From the NCBI RefSeq assembly GCF_009906955.1, contig NZ_CP047656.1, positions 992,001 to 1,056,000 of the forward strand: a stretch of 64,000 nt of DNA, read 5' to 3'. The notes under the pieces were generated by a model. That model did not search any database, was not told the DNA's origin, and was given only the letters and a program-made list of their open reading frames with translations. Positions 20,229 through 29,750 of the stretch are shown here, piece by piece. A program made the translations under genes and the position numbers. Origin of the DNA: Paraglaciecola mesophila (GTDB lineage: Bacteria > Pseudomonadota > Gammaproteobacteria > Enterobacterales > Alteromonadaceae). The number at the start of each line of letters is the position of its first letter. Within the stretch, counting starts at the first letter, position 1.

Positions 20229-21854
20229 CTATCTTGGTTCAGACATTAATCCTTTGACCATAGAAAACGCCGCTATCAGCAGCACAATGGTAAAAGGAAA
20301 CCCTGTAGAGACCGCCATAGCTTGCAGGGCTATTAAGCCGCCGCCTAATATCAACGACACAGCAACGAGCCCTTCAAATACACACCAAAATACACGTTGT
20401 GGTGTAGGAGCTTCTACCTTGCCGCCAGCTGAAATCACATCAATAACCAGTGAGCCCGAATCGGAAGAGGTAACGAAAAAGACAATCACCAAAACAATCG
20501 CAATGAAAGACGTAATACTGGCTAGAGGCAAGCCATTAAGCACAGCAAACAATTGTAAAGGTAGTTCTGCGTTTACAGCAGTTTGATAGCCATCGGCAAC
20601 GACTTGTTGTATGGCTGTACCACCAAATACTGTCATCCAGAAAACGCAGGCCACAGAAGGCACTAGCAAGACCGAAATAATGAACTCTCTAACGGTACGA
20701 CCACGAGATACGCGAGCGATAAACATACCCACGAACGGACTCCAGGAAATCCACCAAGCCCAATAAAAGGCAGTCCAACCAGTTGCAAAGCCAGTGTCCT
20801 CTCGGCCGACAGGGTTAGCTAGTTGTGGCAGATAGCGCAAGTACGACACTATGTTATCGAAAAAGCCGCTCAAAATAGCAATGGTCGGTCCAACTACGAG
20901 CACGAAAAACACCAATAACACAGCTAATATCATGTTGATTTCAGACAACTTTTTAACACCTGCATCTAGACCTGCCACCACAGAAAACAAGGCTAAGCCT
21001 GTGATGCCAAGTACGAGCAAGATTTCAGTGGTTTCACCTAACGGCAAACCAAACACTGAATGTAGTCCCGATGCAGCTTGCGACGCCCCTAATCCCAACG
21101 ACGTAGCTAAACCAAATAAGGTGGCCAAAATAGCTAAAATATCAATGATATGCCCTGGCCATCCCCATACTCGCTCACCTAAAATAGGATAGAAAACAGA
21201 ACGAATAGTTAAGGGTAGGCCTTTATTGAATGAGAACAACGCTAAACCTAACGCCATAATGGCGTAAATAGCCCAAGGGTGAAGCGCCCAGTGATAAATA
21301 GTTGCAGCCATCGCTAACTTTTGTGCAGCAGCGGCATCTCCAGCGGCTCCTGCTAAGGGTGCAAAATCGGTGCGTACGCCATTTTCAAAGGTTGGCCCTG
21401 CGAAAGCAGTACCAAAATGCCCTAACGGTTCGCTTACCCCATAGTACATCAAGCCTATGCCCATGCCTGCGGCAAAAAGCATAGAAAACCAGCCCAAATA
21501 ACTATAATCAGGCTTAGCTTCAGTCCCTCCCAAACGTACTCGTCCTAAAGGTGAAATAACCAACCCTAAACATAAGATCACAAAGATATTGGCCGCTCCC
21601 ATAAAGAAGCCATCTAAATTGCCCGTTAACCAATTGCGAATACTTCCGAAAAAGGGTTCTGCTTCTGCCTGAAACATAAGCGTTAATACCACAAAAGCGA
21701 TAATCATCACCCCTGAAACAGCAAAAACACGGTTATGTATGTCCAACCCAAATGGTCCAACATTGACCACAATGTTATCCTGCCCCACTTGATAATCAGT
21801 ATCGATGGGATTGACTTCTCCGTCCGGTATCATCGGATCGTTGTTTTCTTTCAT
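20229..21854 (-). CDS. BCCT family transporter (betaine/choline/carnitine type)
   Basis: A 541-aa inner-membrane carrier with about 12 hydrophobic segments. The BCCT signatures are GMGIGLMYYGVSEPLGHF (about 130-147) and WAWWISWSPFVGMFIARVSRG (about 355-376), with the Trp-rich substrate box. The GMGIG motif is of the Na+-coupled betaine type, but substrate prediction is weak. The soluble N-terminus (about 45 residues) is short and acidic. The ATG has AAGGAA upstream. The gene follows a porin gene by about 50 bp and ends at a terminator, so the two form an uptake pair across both membranes. Confidence 0.9.
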   Translation of the reverse strand: MKENNDPMIPDGEVNPIDTDYQVGQDNIVVNVGPFGLDIHNRVFAVSGVMIIAFVVLTLMFQAEAEPFFGSIRNWLTGNLDGFFMGAANIFVILCLGLVISPLGRVRLGGTEAKPDYSYLGWFSMLFAAGMGIGLMYYGVSEPLGHFGTAFAGPTFENGVRTDFAPLAGAAGDAAAAQKLAMAATIYHWALHPWAIYAIMALGLALFSFNKGLPLTIRSVFYPILGERVWGWPGHIIDILAILATLFGLATSLGLGASQAASGLHSVFGLPLGETTEILLVLGITGLALFSVVAGLDAGVKKLSEINMILAVLLVFFVLVVGPTIAILSGFFDNIVSYLRYLPQLANPVGREDTGFATGWTAFYWAWWISWSPFVGMFIARVSRGRTVREFIISVLLVPSVACVFWMTVFGGTAIQQVVADGYQTAVNAELPLQLFAVLNGLPLASITSFIAIVLVIVFFVTSSDSGSLVIDVISAGGKVEAPTPQRVFWCVFEGLVAVSLILGGGLIALQAMAVSTGFPFTIVLLIAAFSMVKGLMSEPR

Positions 21855-21907
21855 CGAAATTTCCTTTTATTTATTATGTACAAAAAGACTCATTACTTTG
21901 TTTTCCA

Positions 21908-23257
21908 CTAAAAGTAATAGCCAATATTAATATTGAAGCGTTGCTCAGTTTCGTCAGTATCGCCCGCAGCGCTGCCACCAATAAAGGGCTGATTTTTAGC
22001 ATGCACTAAATCGAAATAGGTAAATAGGCCACCAGCGGCCACTGACATCCCCAAGACATTCATCATGGTATCTTCGCTGTCATCTGACTTGTCATAAACC
22101 AAACCAAAATTGTTATAGAACTGCAAGTCAGTTACTGGGCCGAAATCTACTGCCATATCGTAGGCGATATTTAATGTGGTTGATTTTGCATCCGCCGCGA
22201 TGGAGTCATAAAAAGAATAGGCTCCCACAGCTAATCTATCTGCTTGGCCGATATCATAGTCATATTGGCTGTGTTGAAACTGCAGATGCCAATTTTGATA
22301 TTGACTGCTGGTATGAAAAGCCCACGCTTGGTAATCACCGGCGCGCTTCTCGCCATTATGAATACCACCGTGCAACGCTGAAATGCCAACCTCGGTCTTC
22401 ACCTCGCCTGTATTAAAGTGATAGGCAAAACGACCAGCCAGCGTGTTGTACTCCCCTAACCCTTCTGTAGGTTCGTCATAAATGCCTTCACCCTGGGTTC
22501 GAATACCTACAATATCATAAGAATAACGATCTGAACGGTTGTCAACGTATCCATCCACGCCGCCTAATTCATCATTCTTAAAGAAGCCTACATCTAATTG
22601 CCAGTTGTCAGCAACGCTGCGTTTAAATACCACGCCTAGATCGAAGTCGTCTTCTAAACCTAGATAGTAATTAGTGCTGAAAAAATAATTCTGTGAATTA
22701 TAGGCTTGATTGCCAAAAGGCACTTGCGTGATACCGGCTTGAACTTGCCAGTTTTCACTAAATTGGTAACCTGCGTAAGCGTATTTTACGGCTGTCATAT
22801 AATCAAAAAAGCGTATTTCACTGTTTAAGGTAACGCCACCGACTTCACCGCTCATATTGATCCGAAAAATATCGAAGTCAAAATCCCCACCGCGATTTTT
22901 GTTTCCGTCATCGTACGAGGTATAGCTATAATTGGTTCGAATTGCACCACCAAACTTAATCCCATCTGTGCTCTCTTCTGCATCTGTGGTTTCAACTGAG
23001 TTGGTTTCTACGCTTTTTTGCTGCTTGGCTATATCGACTGACTCAGTGCTTTGATTTTGCGATGATGAAGCCTGGCTTTCGGATTGACTAACGGGTTTTG
23101 CTTGTTCTTCCAATTGCGCTAAACGGGTTTGTAAGGCTGCAATTTGCGCTTTAAGTGTTGCCAGTTCTTGTTCACTCACCTCAACAGCTGAAACGCTGAA
23201 AGAGTTCGCTATTGCTACTGATAACAGCCCTGGCTTAATACACTGTATAAGTTTCAT
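21908..23257 (-). CDS. Outer-membrane porin with N-terminal coiled coil
   Basis: A 449-aa protein with a signal peptide (cleavage near VSA-VE) and a heptad segment (QELATLKAQIAALQTRLAQL, about 29-48), as in trimeric porins with an N-terminal coiled coil. A Ser/Gln/Glu-rich linker follows, then alternating beta strands of a barrel starting at KFGGAIRTNYSY. The C-terminus ends in INIGYYF, with the terminal Phe that BAM recognises. It resembles phosphate-selective-type porins of marine Alteromonadales, but selectivity cannot be read. The ATG has AAAGGA upstream. It is cotranscribed with the BCCT carrier. Confidence 0.8.
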   Translation of the reverse strand: MKLIQCIKPGLLSVAIANSFSVSAVEVSEQELATLKAQIAALQTRLAQLEEQAKPVSQSESQASSSQNQSTESVDIAKQQKSVETNSVETTDAEESTDGIKFGGAIRTNYSYTSYDDGNKNRGGDFDFDIFRINMSGEVGGVTLNSEIRFFDYMTAVKYAYAGYQFSENWQVQAGITQVPFGNQAYNSQNYFFSTNYYLGLEDDFDLGVVFKRSVADNWQLDVGFFKNDELGGVDGYVDNRSDRYSYDIVGIRTQGEGIYDEPTEGLGEYNTLAGRFAYHFNTGEVKTEVGISALHGGIHNGEKRAGDYQAWAFHTSSQYQNWHLQFQHSQYDYDIGQADRLAVGAYSFYDSIAADAKSTTLNIAYDMAVDFGPVTDLQFYNNFGLVYDKSDDSEDTMMNVLGMSVAAGGLFTYFDLVHAKNQPFIGGSAAGDTDETEQRFNINIGYYF

Positions 23258-23997
23258 GGTGTGTCCTTTAACTTTAAATAAAATAAACTATGTTTCCTCT
23301 CTTTTGCTTGCAGTATTCCCTGCATTTCGCCAACCATTACGCCTAATGTTATTATTTTGCTTAGGTTGTTTCTTATTATTTAGGCTTCGGGACTACCTCT
23401 ACCTACTTTTATTGCTAACGAGCAAACAAAATGAAAAATGTTTCATCCATTCGCACCGTGCATTTCTCTCGCATTTATTCGGTAAATAACATCTATGTAA
23501 AATTGCCACACTGCTAGGATTCAGCAAAATGCACACCAATCACGTAACAAACAAAAAACAAGCCAGCAAAATAGATAGAGTTCAATCTATTGCTTTATCA
23601 AAATTGAATTATTTTTAGACAGAAAATGAAAAAACAGAATAAAAACTAGAGATAGTCAACACGATGATAATAACATGCTCACAGGTTAATGAACACAATC
23701 AAAAAATAACACCGTTAAAACAAACCAAAAACCCTTTAAATTACAGATGGTTAAATTTACACCTTAGTTGCAAGAGATAATATTGCATTAGCTACTGCCT
23801 ACATGTGTATAAGCAAGACTTACCGCCCCGTGTGAATTCTAAACAATTTACCCGAGAACAAATTTACATTGAGCACTAATTAAAATAACAAAAAACTCGG
23901 ATGATTAAAGGAGTAGAATTAACGGAATTGATAGCCAAAAGAAACGTATTCAGTAAGAAAGTCACGGCTTTGTAAAATATACAGAAGTAGAAAGAAG
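23258..23997 (-). other. 740-bp AT-rich intergenic region
   Basis: This stretch lies upstream of the porin gene and downstream of the tRNA. It is AT-rich, with many short A and T runs. A hydrophobic plus-strand frame (23256-23489) has no ribosome-binding site or recognisable family and I do not call it. The length suggests a regulated porin promoter or a small RNA, but no -10/-35 pair or structured element stands out by eye. Confidence 0.5.
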
Positions 23998-24074
23998 TGG
24001 TGCGTCCGAGATGACTCGAACATCCGACCCCTACCATGTCAAGGTAGTGCTCTAACCAACTGAGCTACGGACGC
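23998..24074 (-). tRNA. tRNA-Val (anticodon GAC)
   Basis: A 77-nt cloverleaf on the minus strand including an encoded CCA. The acceptor stem GCGTCCG pairs with CGGACGC, followed by discriminator A. The D arm is AGCTCAGTTGGTTAGAGC. The anticodon stem-loop is CTACC-TTGACAT-GGTAG with anticodon GAC at the centre, and the T arm carries GTTCGAGTC. It closely matches E. coli tRNA-Val(GAC). A strong promoter lies immediately upstream, and the gene sits alone between cheB and the porin. Confidence 0.97.
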
Positions 24075-24114
24075 ACTGAAAAGATATGCTGAGGAATCCC
24101 TCGAAGCGGCGCGT

Positions 24115-24143
24115 ATAATAACGATGCTACTGAGCGACTGCAA
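24115..24143 (-). promoter_or_regulatory. tRNA-Val promoter
   Basis: On the minus strand, TTGCAG (24138-24143) and TATTAT (24115-24120) are separated by exactly 17 bp. They are followed by a GC-rich discriminator (ACGCGCCGC), the hallmark of stringently controlled stable-RNA promoters. Confidence 0.8.
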
Positions 24144-24196
24144 GCTGTTTTTTAAGCCTTGCGTTCAGATGCTGAAATTATACACAAAACGGCGAG

Positions 24197-25240
24197 TTAT
24201 AATCGTGAGCCCGCGTTATTTTGTGTCAAATAGCCGAGCAAGGTAGGCGTGATATCGTGTATGTCTTTTACTTGCGTTACTGCATTTAGTTCAATAGCAA
24301 CTTTAGGCATACCAAACACCACACAACTCGCTTCATCTTGCGCTAGGGTAAACCCACCATTTTGCTTAAGATGCAATAACCCTTGGGCACCGTCTTTCCC
24401 CATGCCGGTTAATATCGCCGCAACCACATTATTGGCAAACGGCACGAGCGACTCAAACATGACATCTACCGAGGGTTTATGCCCACTGACAATGCCTTCG
24501 CCGTCCAATTCAATACGGTAATCAGCCCCAGATTTGACTATTTTTAGATGCATAGCCCCTGGTGCTAAATACGCATTTCCCGGTAAAATTCGCTCACCGT
24601 GCTCAGCTTCTTTAACCCCTAGGCTACAACAACTATTTAATCGTTTTGCGAAGGAGGTGGTGAAGCCAGGTGGCATATGCTGAGTTAACACTACCGCAGG
24701 GCTATTGGCAGGCATGGCCATTAATACTTTTTTGATTGCCTCTGTTCCCCCTATGGAGGCGCCGATAGCAATGATCTTTTCTGTACTTAATAAGGGTAAA
24801 CGAGTCGGTGTTACAACAGTTGAAACGTTAACTCGCTTAACTTTTGCTTTCGCTACATGGCGAATTTTCTCCACGATAACATCTTGATATTGTTGTATGC
24901 CTTCGCTGATACCCAATTTAGGCTTGGCGATAAAATCTACCGCTCCTAGCTCCAATGCCCTTAGGGTGGCATCTGCGCCTTGCTCTGTCAGCGTGGATAT
25001 CATCAACACAGGCGTTGGTCGCGCCTTCATTAATCTATCTAGAAAGGTTAAGCCGTCTACTTTAGGCATCTCAATATCTAGCGTGATGACATCAGGTTTG
25101 TACTTATTCACCATATCTCGTGCTGCATACGCATCCGGTGCGGCCCCCACCAGTTGCATGTCTGGCTGTTGCTCGACTATTGCTCCAATAAGACTGCGAA
25201 TAAGTGCCGAATCGTCGACAACAAGAACACGAATGGTCAT
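24197..25240 (-). CDS. cheB: Chemotaxis protein-glutamate methylesterase CheB
   Basis: CheB demethylates and deamidates receptor glutamates. The 347-aa protein has an N-terminal receiver domain (1-120, acidic pair D9-D10, phospho-acceptor D55 in ITLDIEMP, K107) joined by a linker to the methylesterase domain (about 155-345). The catalytic triad is visible: S162 in GASIGG, H188 in QHMPPGF, D283 in GMGKDGAQG. It is the last gene of the ten-gene chemosensory operon, 11 bp after cheD. Phosphorylation by the CheA of this operon is inferred. Confidence 0.96.
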   Translation of the reverse strand: MTIRVLVVDDSALIRSLIGAIVEQQPDMQLVGAAPDAYAARDMVNKYKPDVITLDIEMPKVDGLTFLDRLMKARPTPVLMISTLTEQGADATLRALELGAVDFIAKPKLGISEGIQQYQDVIVEKIRHVAKAKVKRVNVSTVVTPTRLPLLSTEKIIAIGASIGGTEAIKKVLMAMPANSPAVVLTQHMPPGFTTSFAKRLNSCCSLGVKEAEHGERILPGNAYLAPGAMHLKIVKSGADYRIELDGEGIVSGHKPSVDVMFESLVPFANNVVAAILTGMGKDGAQGLLHLKQNGGFTLAQDEASCVVFGMPKVAIELNAVTQVKDIHDITPTLLGYLTQNNAGSRL

Positions 25241-25251
25241 TTAGTACCTCG

Positions 25252-25872
25252 TTAAAATAGTTCCACATCACCAGTGGCTTGGGCATTTCGCTTAAGCTTC
25301 AAGCGATACTCACTTTCTCGGTCAAGTATGGTGGTGTTGTGTAGTGACTTAAGCTTGCGTACTTTCACCTCTCCAGTTTCGGGAAAGAAATAGACTTTTC
25401 GCGGATATATATCTAGCAAATCGCTGGCTAGTATTGGAATTTGTTCAGTCTTTAAAAAATCCACCACAAACTCAGCATTGCGTTGACCAACTACGTTAGT
25501 CGTCATGCCTTGTAGTACTGCCCCGCCGCCAAATACTTTTGCTTCTAAGCGCCGCTTGTCGCCGCCTAGTTTCAAAATCTGAGTGATCAGTAATTCCATC
25601 GCATAAGTCCCATAGCGAGCCGATGCCGACACTGGATTGTCCCCTGCGTTGTCACTGGGCAACAGGAAATGGTTCATGCCACCGATTTTTAGCTTAGGAT
25701 CACGTAAGCACACCGCCACACAAGAGCCAAGCACGGTAAGGATCAGAGTCTGCTCAGTGGTAGCGTAGTACTCACCCGGCAAAATTTTAATGGCATCGCA
25801 TTTAAAGTGCCTATCATAGTATCGATTGGGGACCATGCCATTGGTATTAAAATCCGCATAAAAATCGCTCAC
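25252..25872 (-). CDS. cheD: Chemoreceptor glutamine deamidase CheD
   Basis: CheD deamidates specific receptor glutamines. The 206-aa protein has the catalytic Cys (C51 in VLGSCVAVCLRD) and His (H68 in GGMNHFLLP). Downstream come the family segments ARYGTYAMELLI, KVFGGGAVLQG and GQRNAEFVVDFL. It overlaps cheR by 4 bp (ATGA). Oddly, its C-terminal tail ends in GDVELF, almost the same as the GDLELF tail of the short MCP at the start of the operon; this tail lies outside the catalytic fold. Confidence 0.95.
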   Translation of the reverse strand: MSDFYADFNTNGMVPNRYYDRHFKCDAIKILPGEYYATTEQTLILTVLGSCVAVCLRDPKLKIGGMNHFLLPSDNAGDNPVSASARYGTYAMELLITQILKLGGDKRRLEAKVFGGGAVLQGMTTNVVGQRNAEFVVDFLKTEQIPILASDLLDIYPRKVYFFPETGEVKVRKLKSLHNTTILDRESEYRLKLKRNAQATGDVELF

Positions 25873-26711
25873 ACCGACCTCTTAACAGGTTTGTAAACCG
25901 TTTTGCCTAATAGCTTAACCACGTGCTCGGCGGCAGCGAAGTTTTCAGAATGGCCCGCAACATAAATCCCTTTTTTTGACATCATAGATACCATGCGTTC
26001 AAGGATCCGTATCTGGGTGTCTTTATCAAAATAAATCATCACATTTCGGCAGAAAATCACATCGATAGGTGCCGGTATTTGCCACTCTTTTGCAGTTAAA
26101 TTCAGTTGCGTAAACGAGACCATTTTTGCTAATTCAGGCACCACTCTCACTTTGCCCGCGTTGCACCCCGTGCCTTTTTGAAAAAAGCGCTTCTTTTGTT
26201 CAAGGGATAAGCCCTCTATGCGTTCGATGGGATAGATACCATCTCGGGCAGTTTGCAGTACTTTACTATCAATATCAGAGGCAATAATCTCGATAGGCAC
26301 ATCAAAACGCCCATACGTTTCAGCCACCGTCATGGCAATAGAATATGGCTCTTCTCCGGTGCTACTTGCCGCACACCAAATGCGACGACTGTTTGGCATT
26401 TCCTGTAAATAACGTTTCAAAACAGGAAAGTGATGGGGCTCACGAAAAAACGAGGTTAAGTTGGTGGTAAGCGCATTAATAAAATGCTGCTCTTCATTTT
26501 CATGGGTTGCCAAATAACGTAAGTACGCCGTAAAGTTAGGCAATTTCAGTGCCCTCAACCTTCTCGCCAGGCGGCTATAAACCATGGAATCTTTACTGTC
26601 TGCCAGCTGTATACCGGTCTTTTTATACAAAATCCCTCTAATTTGCTGAAAATCTCTGTGACTAAACGCAAATTCTTGTTTCGCTGCGCTGCCTCCAATG
26701 TTAGATGCCAT
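25869..26711 (-). CDS. cheR: Chemotaxis protein methyltransferase CheR
   Basis: CheR methylates receptor glutamates using S-adenosylmethionine. The 280-aa protein has the all-alpha N-terminal domain (about 15-85, FQQIRGILYKKTGIQL) and the SAM-binding domain with IWCAASSTGEEPYSIAM, EIIASDIDSKVL and IFCRNVMIYFD. It lies 3 bp after the four-PAS receptor, whose C-terminus carries a WESF pentapeptide-type tether that CheR could bind. It overlaps cheD by 4 bp. Confidence 0.96.
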   Translation of the reverse strand: MASNIGGSAAKQEFAFSHRDFQQIRGILYKKTGIQLADSKDSMVYSRLARRLRALKLPNFTAYLRYLATHENEEQHFINALTTNLTSFFREPHHFPVLKRYLQEMPNSRRIWCAASSTGEEPYSIAMTVAETYGRFDVPIEIIASDIDSKVLQTARDGIYPIERIEGLSLEQKKRFFQKGTGCNAGKVRVVPELAKMVSFTQLNLTAKEWQIPAPIDVIFCRNVMIYFDKDTQIRILERMVSMMSKKGIYVAGHSENFAAAEHVVKLLGKTVYKPVKRSV

Positions 26712-26714
26712 TAA

Positions 26715-29249
26715 TCAAAAGCTCTCCCACTCGTCTTCTTCTTGAGTAGTCGCCTGAACGAGCTTAATGCGTTCTTTGTGTTGCGCTGGCCTCTTCGCCT
26801 CTACCTTAGGCTGAGCCGCCAATCGAGGCGTAACCTGTAAGTCGTTTTCATCAAACTTAAATGCCGCCACTCGCTCGCTTAACTGCTCAGCTTGTGATTG
26901 CAAACTTTCAGCAGCCGCAGTTGCTTCTTCCACCAGCGCTGCATTTTGCTGGGTGGCTTCATCCATCTGGTTTATCGCTTTGCCTACTTCATCAATACCC
27001 GAAGCTTGCTCTGCCGAGGCGGCGGCTATTTCAGCCATTAAATCATTCACGCGTTTAATTGAGGTTACAACGTTATCCATGGTTTCACCGGAGCGATTCA
27101 CTAACGTGTTGCCGTTTTCAATTTTAGCGACAGAATCCGAGATTAATTCTTTTATATCTTTTGCTGCATTAGCAGAGCGCTGGGCTAAGGTTCTTACTTC
27201 AGAGGCAACCACGGCAAAACCACGACCTTGCTCGCCTGCTCGCGCCGCTTCTACTGCCGCATTTAAGGCTAAAATATTGGTTTGAAAAGCGATGCCGTCG
27301 ATTACCCCTATGATGTCGGAAATTTTGCGGGCCGACTCATTGATAGAGGACATAGTTTCAACCACTTGATTAATTAGATCGCCTCCTTCGCTGGCCACTG
27401 TTGACGCCTGAGACGCTAAACCATTCGCTTGGTTGGCGTTTTCAGCATTAAGACGAACGGTTCCGGTTAACTCTTCCATGGTCGAAGCCGTTTCTTCTAA
27501 ACTTGATGCTTGGCGCTCTGTGCGATTAGACAAATCAGCATTGCCTTGAGCTATTTCGGATGACGCATTTCGAATGGTTTCAGTGGAGCCATTAATTTGG
27601 CCGATGGTATCGGCTAATGAGGCAATAAAACGCGTAACGTTTTCTCCTAGCTCTTGAAACTCACCACTGAATTGATGATTCAGCTTAGCGGTTAAATCAC
27701 CTTCAGAAAGCAAATTCAGCACGCGCTTGACTTCATTAATCGCCTGTTTGCGAGCGGTAATGTCAGTAGCGTACTTCACCACTTTAAAGGGCTTACCGTT
27801 TAAATCTAATATCGGATTGTAAGAGGCTTGTATCCACACCTCATTGCCTTGCTTGGCAATACGCTTAAACTCATCTGATGTGAACACGCCATTGTTAAGC
27901 TGCTCCCAAAAAGCGCGATATTCGTGGCTATTTTTATATTCAGGTTCAACAAATATACTATGATGTTTACCTTGCACTTCTTCTAATGTATATCCCATGG
28001 CATTGAGGAAGTTTTCATTTGCGTTTTGAATGACCCCATTCATATCAAACTCAATCACGGCTTGAGATTTACCAATGGCATCTATCTGACCCGAGTAGTC
28101 AGCATTGTGCAGCTTCTGCGTAGTAATGTCGGTAGCGTACTTAACCACTTTGAAAGGCTTGCCATTTACATCCATGATGGGGTTGTAAGACGCTTGGATC
28201 CACACCTCATTACCTTGCTTCCCTATTCGTTTAAATTCAGCAGATGTGAACTGTCCTGCGTTTAACTTTTCCCAGAATTCTCGATAGGCCGCACTGTTCT
28301 TGTATTCAGGCTCCACAAACATACTATGATGCTGACCTTGTACCTCTTCTAAGGTGTATCCCATGGTGTTGAGAAAATTATCATTGGCGCGTTGGATCAC
28401 GCCCTTCATATCAAATTCAATCACGGCTTGAGATTTACTGATGGCGTCAATTTGTCCTGAATAATCAGCGTTGCGCTTTTTTTGTTCGGTGATATCGCTG
28501 GCATATTTAACGACTTTGAATGGCTGGCCGTTTAAGTCCATGATCGGGTTGTATGACGCATGGATCCATACATCATTGCCTAATTTATCAATGCGTTTGA
28601 ATTCACCGGAATTAAACTCGCCAGCTTTAAGATGCTCCCAGAACAAGTGATAATCATGGCTATTTCTGTACTCTGGCTCAACAAACATACTGTGATGTTT
28701 GCCCACCACTTCTTGCTCGTTGTAACCCATAGCGTTTAAAAAGTTATCGTTTGCCGATAAAATCACGCCGTTCATATCAAACTCAATCACGGCTTGAGAT
28801 TTACTGATTGCGTCAATTTGTCCAGCATAGTCAGTACTTTGTATTTTCTGCGCAGTGATGTCGGTGGCGTACTTAATCACTCCATTGGGCTTCCCTTCTT
28901 CGTCAAAAAGCGGGTTATACGACGCTTGGATCCAAACAACTTTTCCGCCTTTAGCGACGCGCTTGAAAACATCAGAGGTAAACTGCCCCCGATTTAGCTG
29001 TGCCCAAAAATCCCGGTACTCTTGGCTATTTTTATATTCCTCATCCACAAACATACTGTGGTGCTTACCTATCACTTCATCGGAGCGATAGCCCATAGCG
29101 GTTAAAAAGTTATCATTCGCGGCTTGAATGATGCCATTTAAATCAAATTCAATGACAGCTTGAGAGCGATCAATTGCGTCGAGAATCGCTTGATCACGCA
29201 TCTGTGATGCTTTTGAACTTTTGCTGCCTAACCAACCAAAAAGACTCAT
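26715..29249 (-). CDS. Cytoplasmic methyl-accepting chemotaxis protein with four tandem PAS domains
   Basis: An 844-aa receptor without any transmembrane segment. Four PAS domains, each about 122 residues apart (AVIEFD at 31, 153, 275 and 397), occupy about residues 25-512. A short HAMP-like stretch follows ([18 protein letters not shown]), then a long methyl-accepting coiled coil with the hairpin tip [31 protein letters not shown]. The PAS modules carry a GKHHSMFV motif resembling BdlA-type PAS-MCP proteins, so a heme- or flavin-based redox/oxygen signal is plausible but unproven. The C-terminus EDEWESF fits the tethering pentapeptide bound by CheR/CheB. It lies between cheW and cheR in the operon. 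Confidence 0.93.
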   Translation of the reverse strand: MSLFGWLGSKSSKASQMRDQAILDAIDRSQAVIEFDLNGIIQAANDNFLTAMGYRSDEVIGKHHSMFVDEEYKNSQEYRDFWAQLNRGQFTSDVFKRVAKGGKVVWIQASYNPLFDEEGKPNGVIKYATDITAQKIQSTDYAGQIDAISKSQAVIEFDMNGVILSANDNFLNAMGYNEQEVVGKHHSMFVEPEYRNSHDYHLFWEHLKAGEFNSGEFKRIDKLGNDVWIHASYNPIMDLNGQPFKVVKYASDITEQKKRNADYSGQIDAISKSQAVIEFDMKGVIQRANDNFLNTMGYTLEEVQGQHHSMFVEPEYKNSAAYREFWEKLNAGQFTSAEFKRIGKQGNEVWIQASYNPIMDVNGKPFKVVKYATDITTQKLHNADYSGQIDAIGKSQAVIEFDMNGVIQNANENFLNAMGYTLEEVQGKHHSIFVEPEYKNSHEYRAFWEQLNNGVFTSDEFKRIAKQGNEVWIQASYNPILDLNGKPFKVVKYATDITARKQAINEVKRVLNLLSEGDLTAKLNHQFSGEFQELGENVTRFIASLADTIGQINGSTETIRNASSEIAQGNADLSNRTERQASSLEETASTMEELTGTVRLNAENANQANGLASQASTVASEGGDLINQVVETMSSINESARKISDIIGVIDGIAFQTNILALNAAVEAARAGEQGRGFAVVASEVRTLAQRSANAAKDIKELISDSVAKIENGNTLVNRSGETMDNVVTSIKRVNDLMAEIAAASAEQASGIDEVGKAINQMDEATQQNAALVEEATAAAESLQSQAEQLSERVAAFKFDENDLQVTPRLAAQPKVEAKRPAQHKERIKLVQATTQEEDEWESF
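27714..29177 (-). repeat. Four tandem 366-bp PAS-coding repeats
   Basis: The PAS-coding units of the receptor repeat with a 366-bp (122-codon) period. Units 2-4 share long stretches of near-identical protein ([40 protein letters not shown]); unit 1 is more divergent. This indicates recent internal duplication and possible unit-number variation. Confidence 0.85.
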
Positions 29250-29252
29250 ACG

Positions 29253-29750
29253 TTACTCCTTCGTTGTTGCGTGATTATCAAACAAACCCAACTCATCGCT
29301 TGATATTAAACTGTCAATGTTGACTAAAATAACCATGTGCTCCTCCAACGAAGCTAAACCCAATAAATATTTACTGTCGAATGCCACTCCAAATTCTGGC
29401 GGTGGTCGAATATCTTCGTCTTGTAACTTGATGACATCTGACACCCCATCGACCACTATGCCAACAATGCGATCACACACATTGAGCATAATCACTATGG
29501 TGAATTCGGTATAAGTGGCTTCACCCACAGAGAACTTAATGCGTAAATCAATGATAGGCACTATATCTCCACGCAAGTTTATGACGCCTTTAATAAAACT
29601 AGGCGCATTGGCGATTTTGGTCACTGTCTCGTAACCACGTATCTCTTTCACGGTCATGATGTCTATTGCGTAATGCTCTTCGCCTAAGAAGAAGCTAAGA
29701 AACTCGTTCGACTCTGAGTGCATGTTTTCTTGCGTGATGTGTGAATTCAT
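29253..29750 (-). CDS. cheW: Chemotaxis coupling protein CheW
   Basis: CheW links receptors to CheA. A 165-aa single CheW domain with EFLSFFLGEEHYAIDIMTVKEIRG, the receptor-contact region IKGVINLRGDIVPIIDLR and VGIVVDGVSDVIKL. About 15 extra N-terminal residues precede the fold. It overlaps cheA by 4 bp (ATGA) and precedes the four-PAS receptor by 3 bp, so all three are probably translated together. Confidence 0.96.
   Translation of the reverse strand: MNSHITQENMHSESNEFLSFFLGEEHYAIDIMTVKEIRGYETVTKIANAPSFIKGVINLRGDIVPIIDLRIKFSVGEATYTEFTIVIMLNVCDRIVGIVVDGVSDVIKLQDEDIRPPPEFGVAFDSKYLLGLASLEEHMVILVNIDSLISSDELGLFDNHATTKE

Noticed and set aside
23256..23489. Hydrophobic 77-codon frame upstream of the porin gene
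   Set aside because: It overlaps the porin start region on the other strand, has no ribosome-binding site and no recognisable family; probably chance.
24182..24227. Inverted repeat ACACAAAA / TTTTGTGT around the cheB stop
   Set aside because: Arms are AT-only with a long loop and no T-run after it; not convincing as a terminator.
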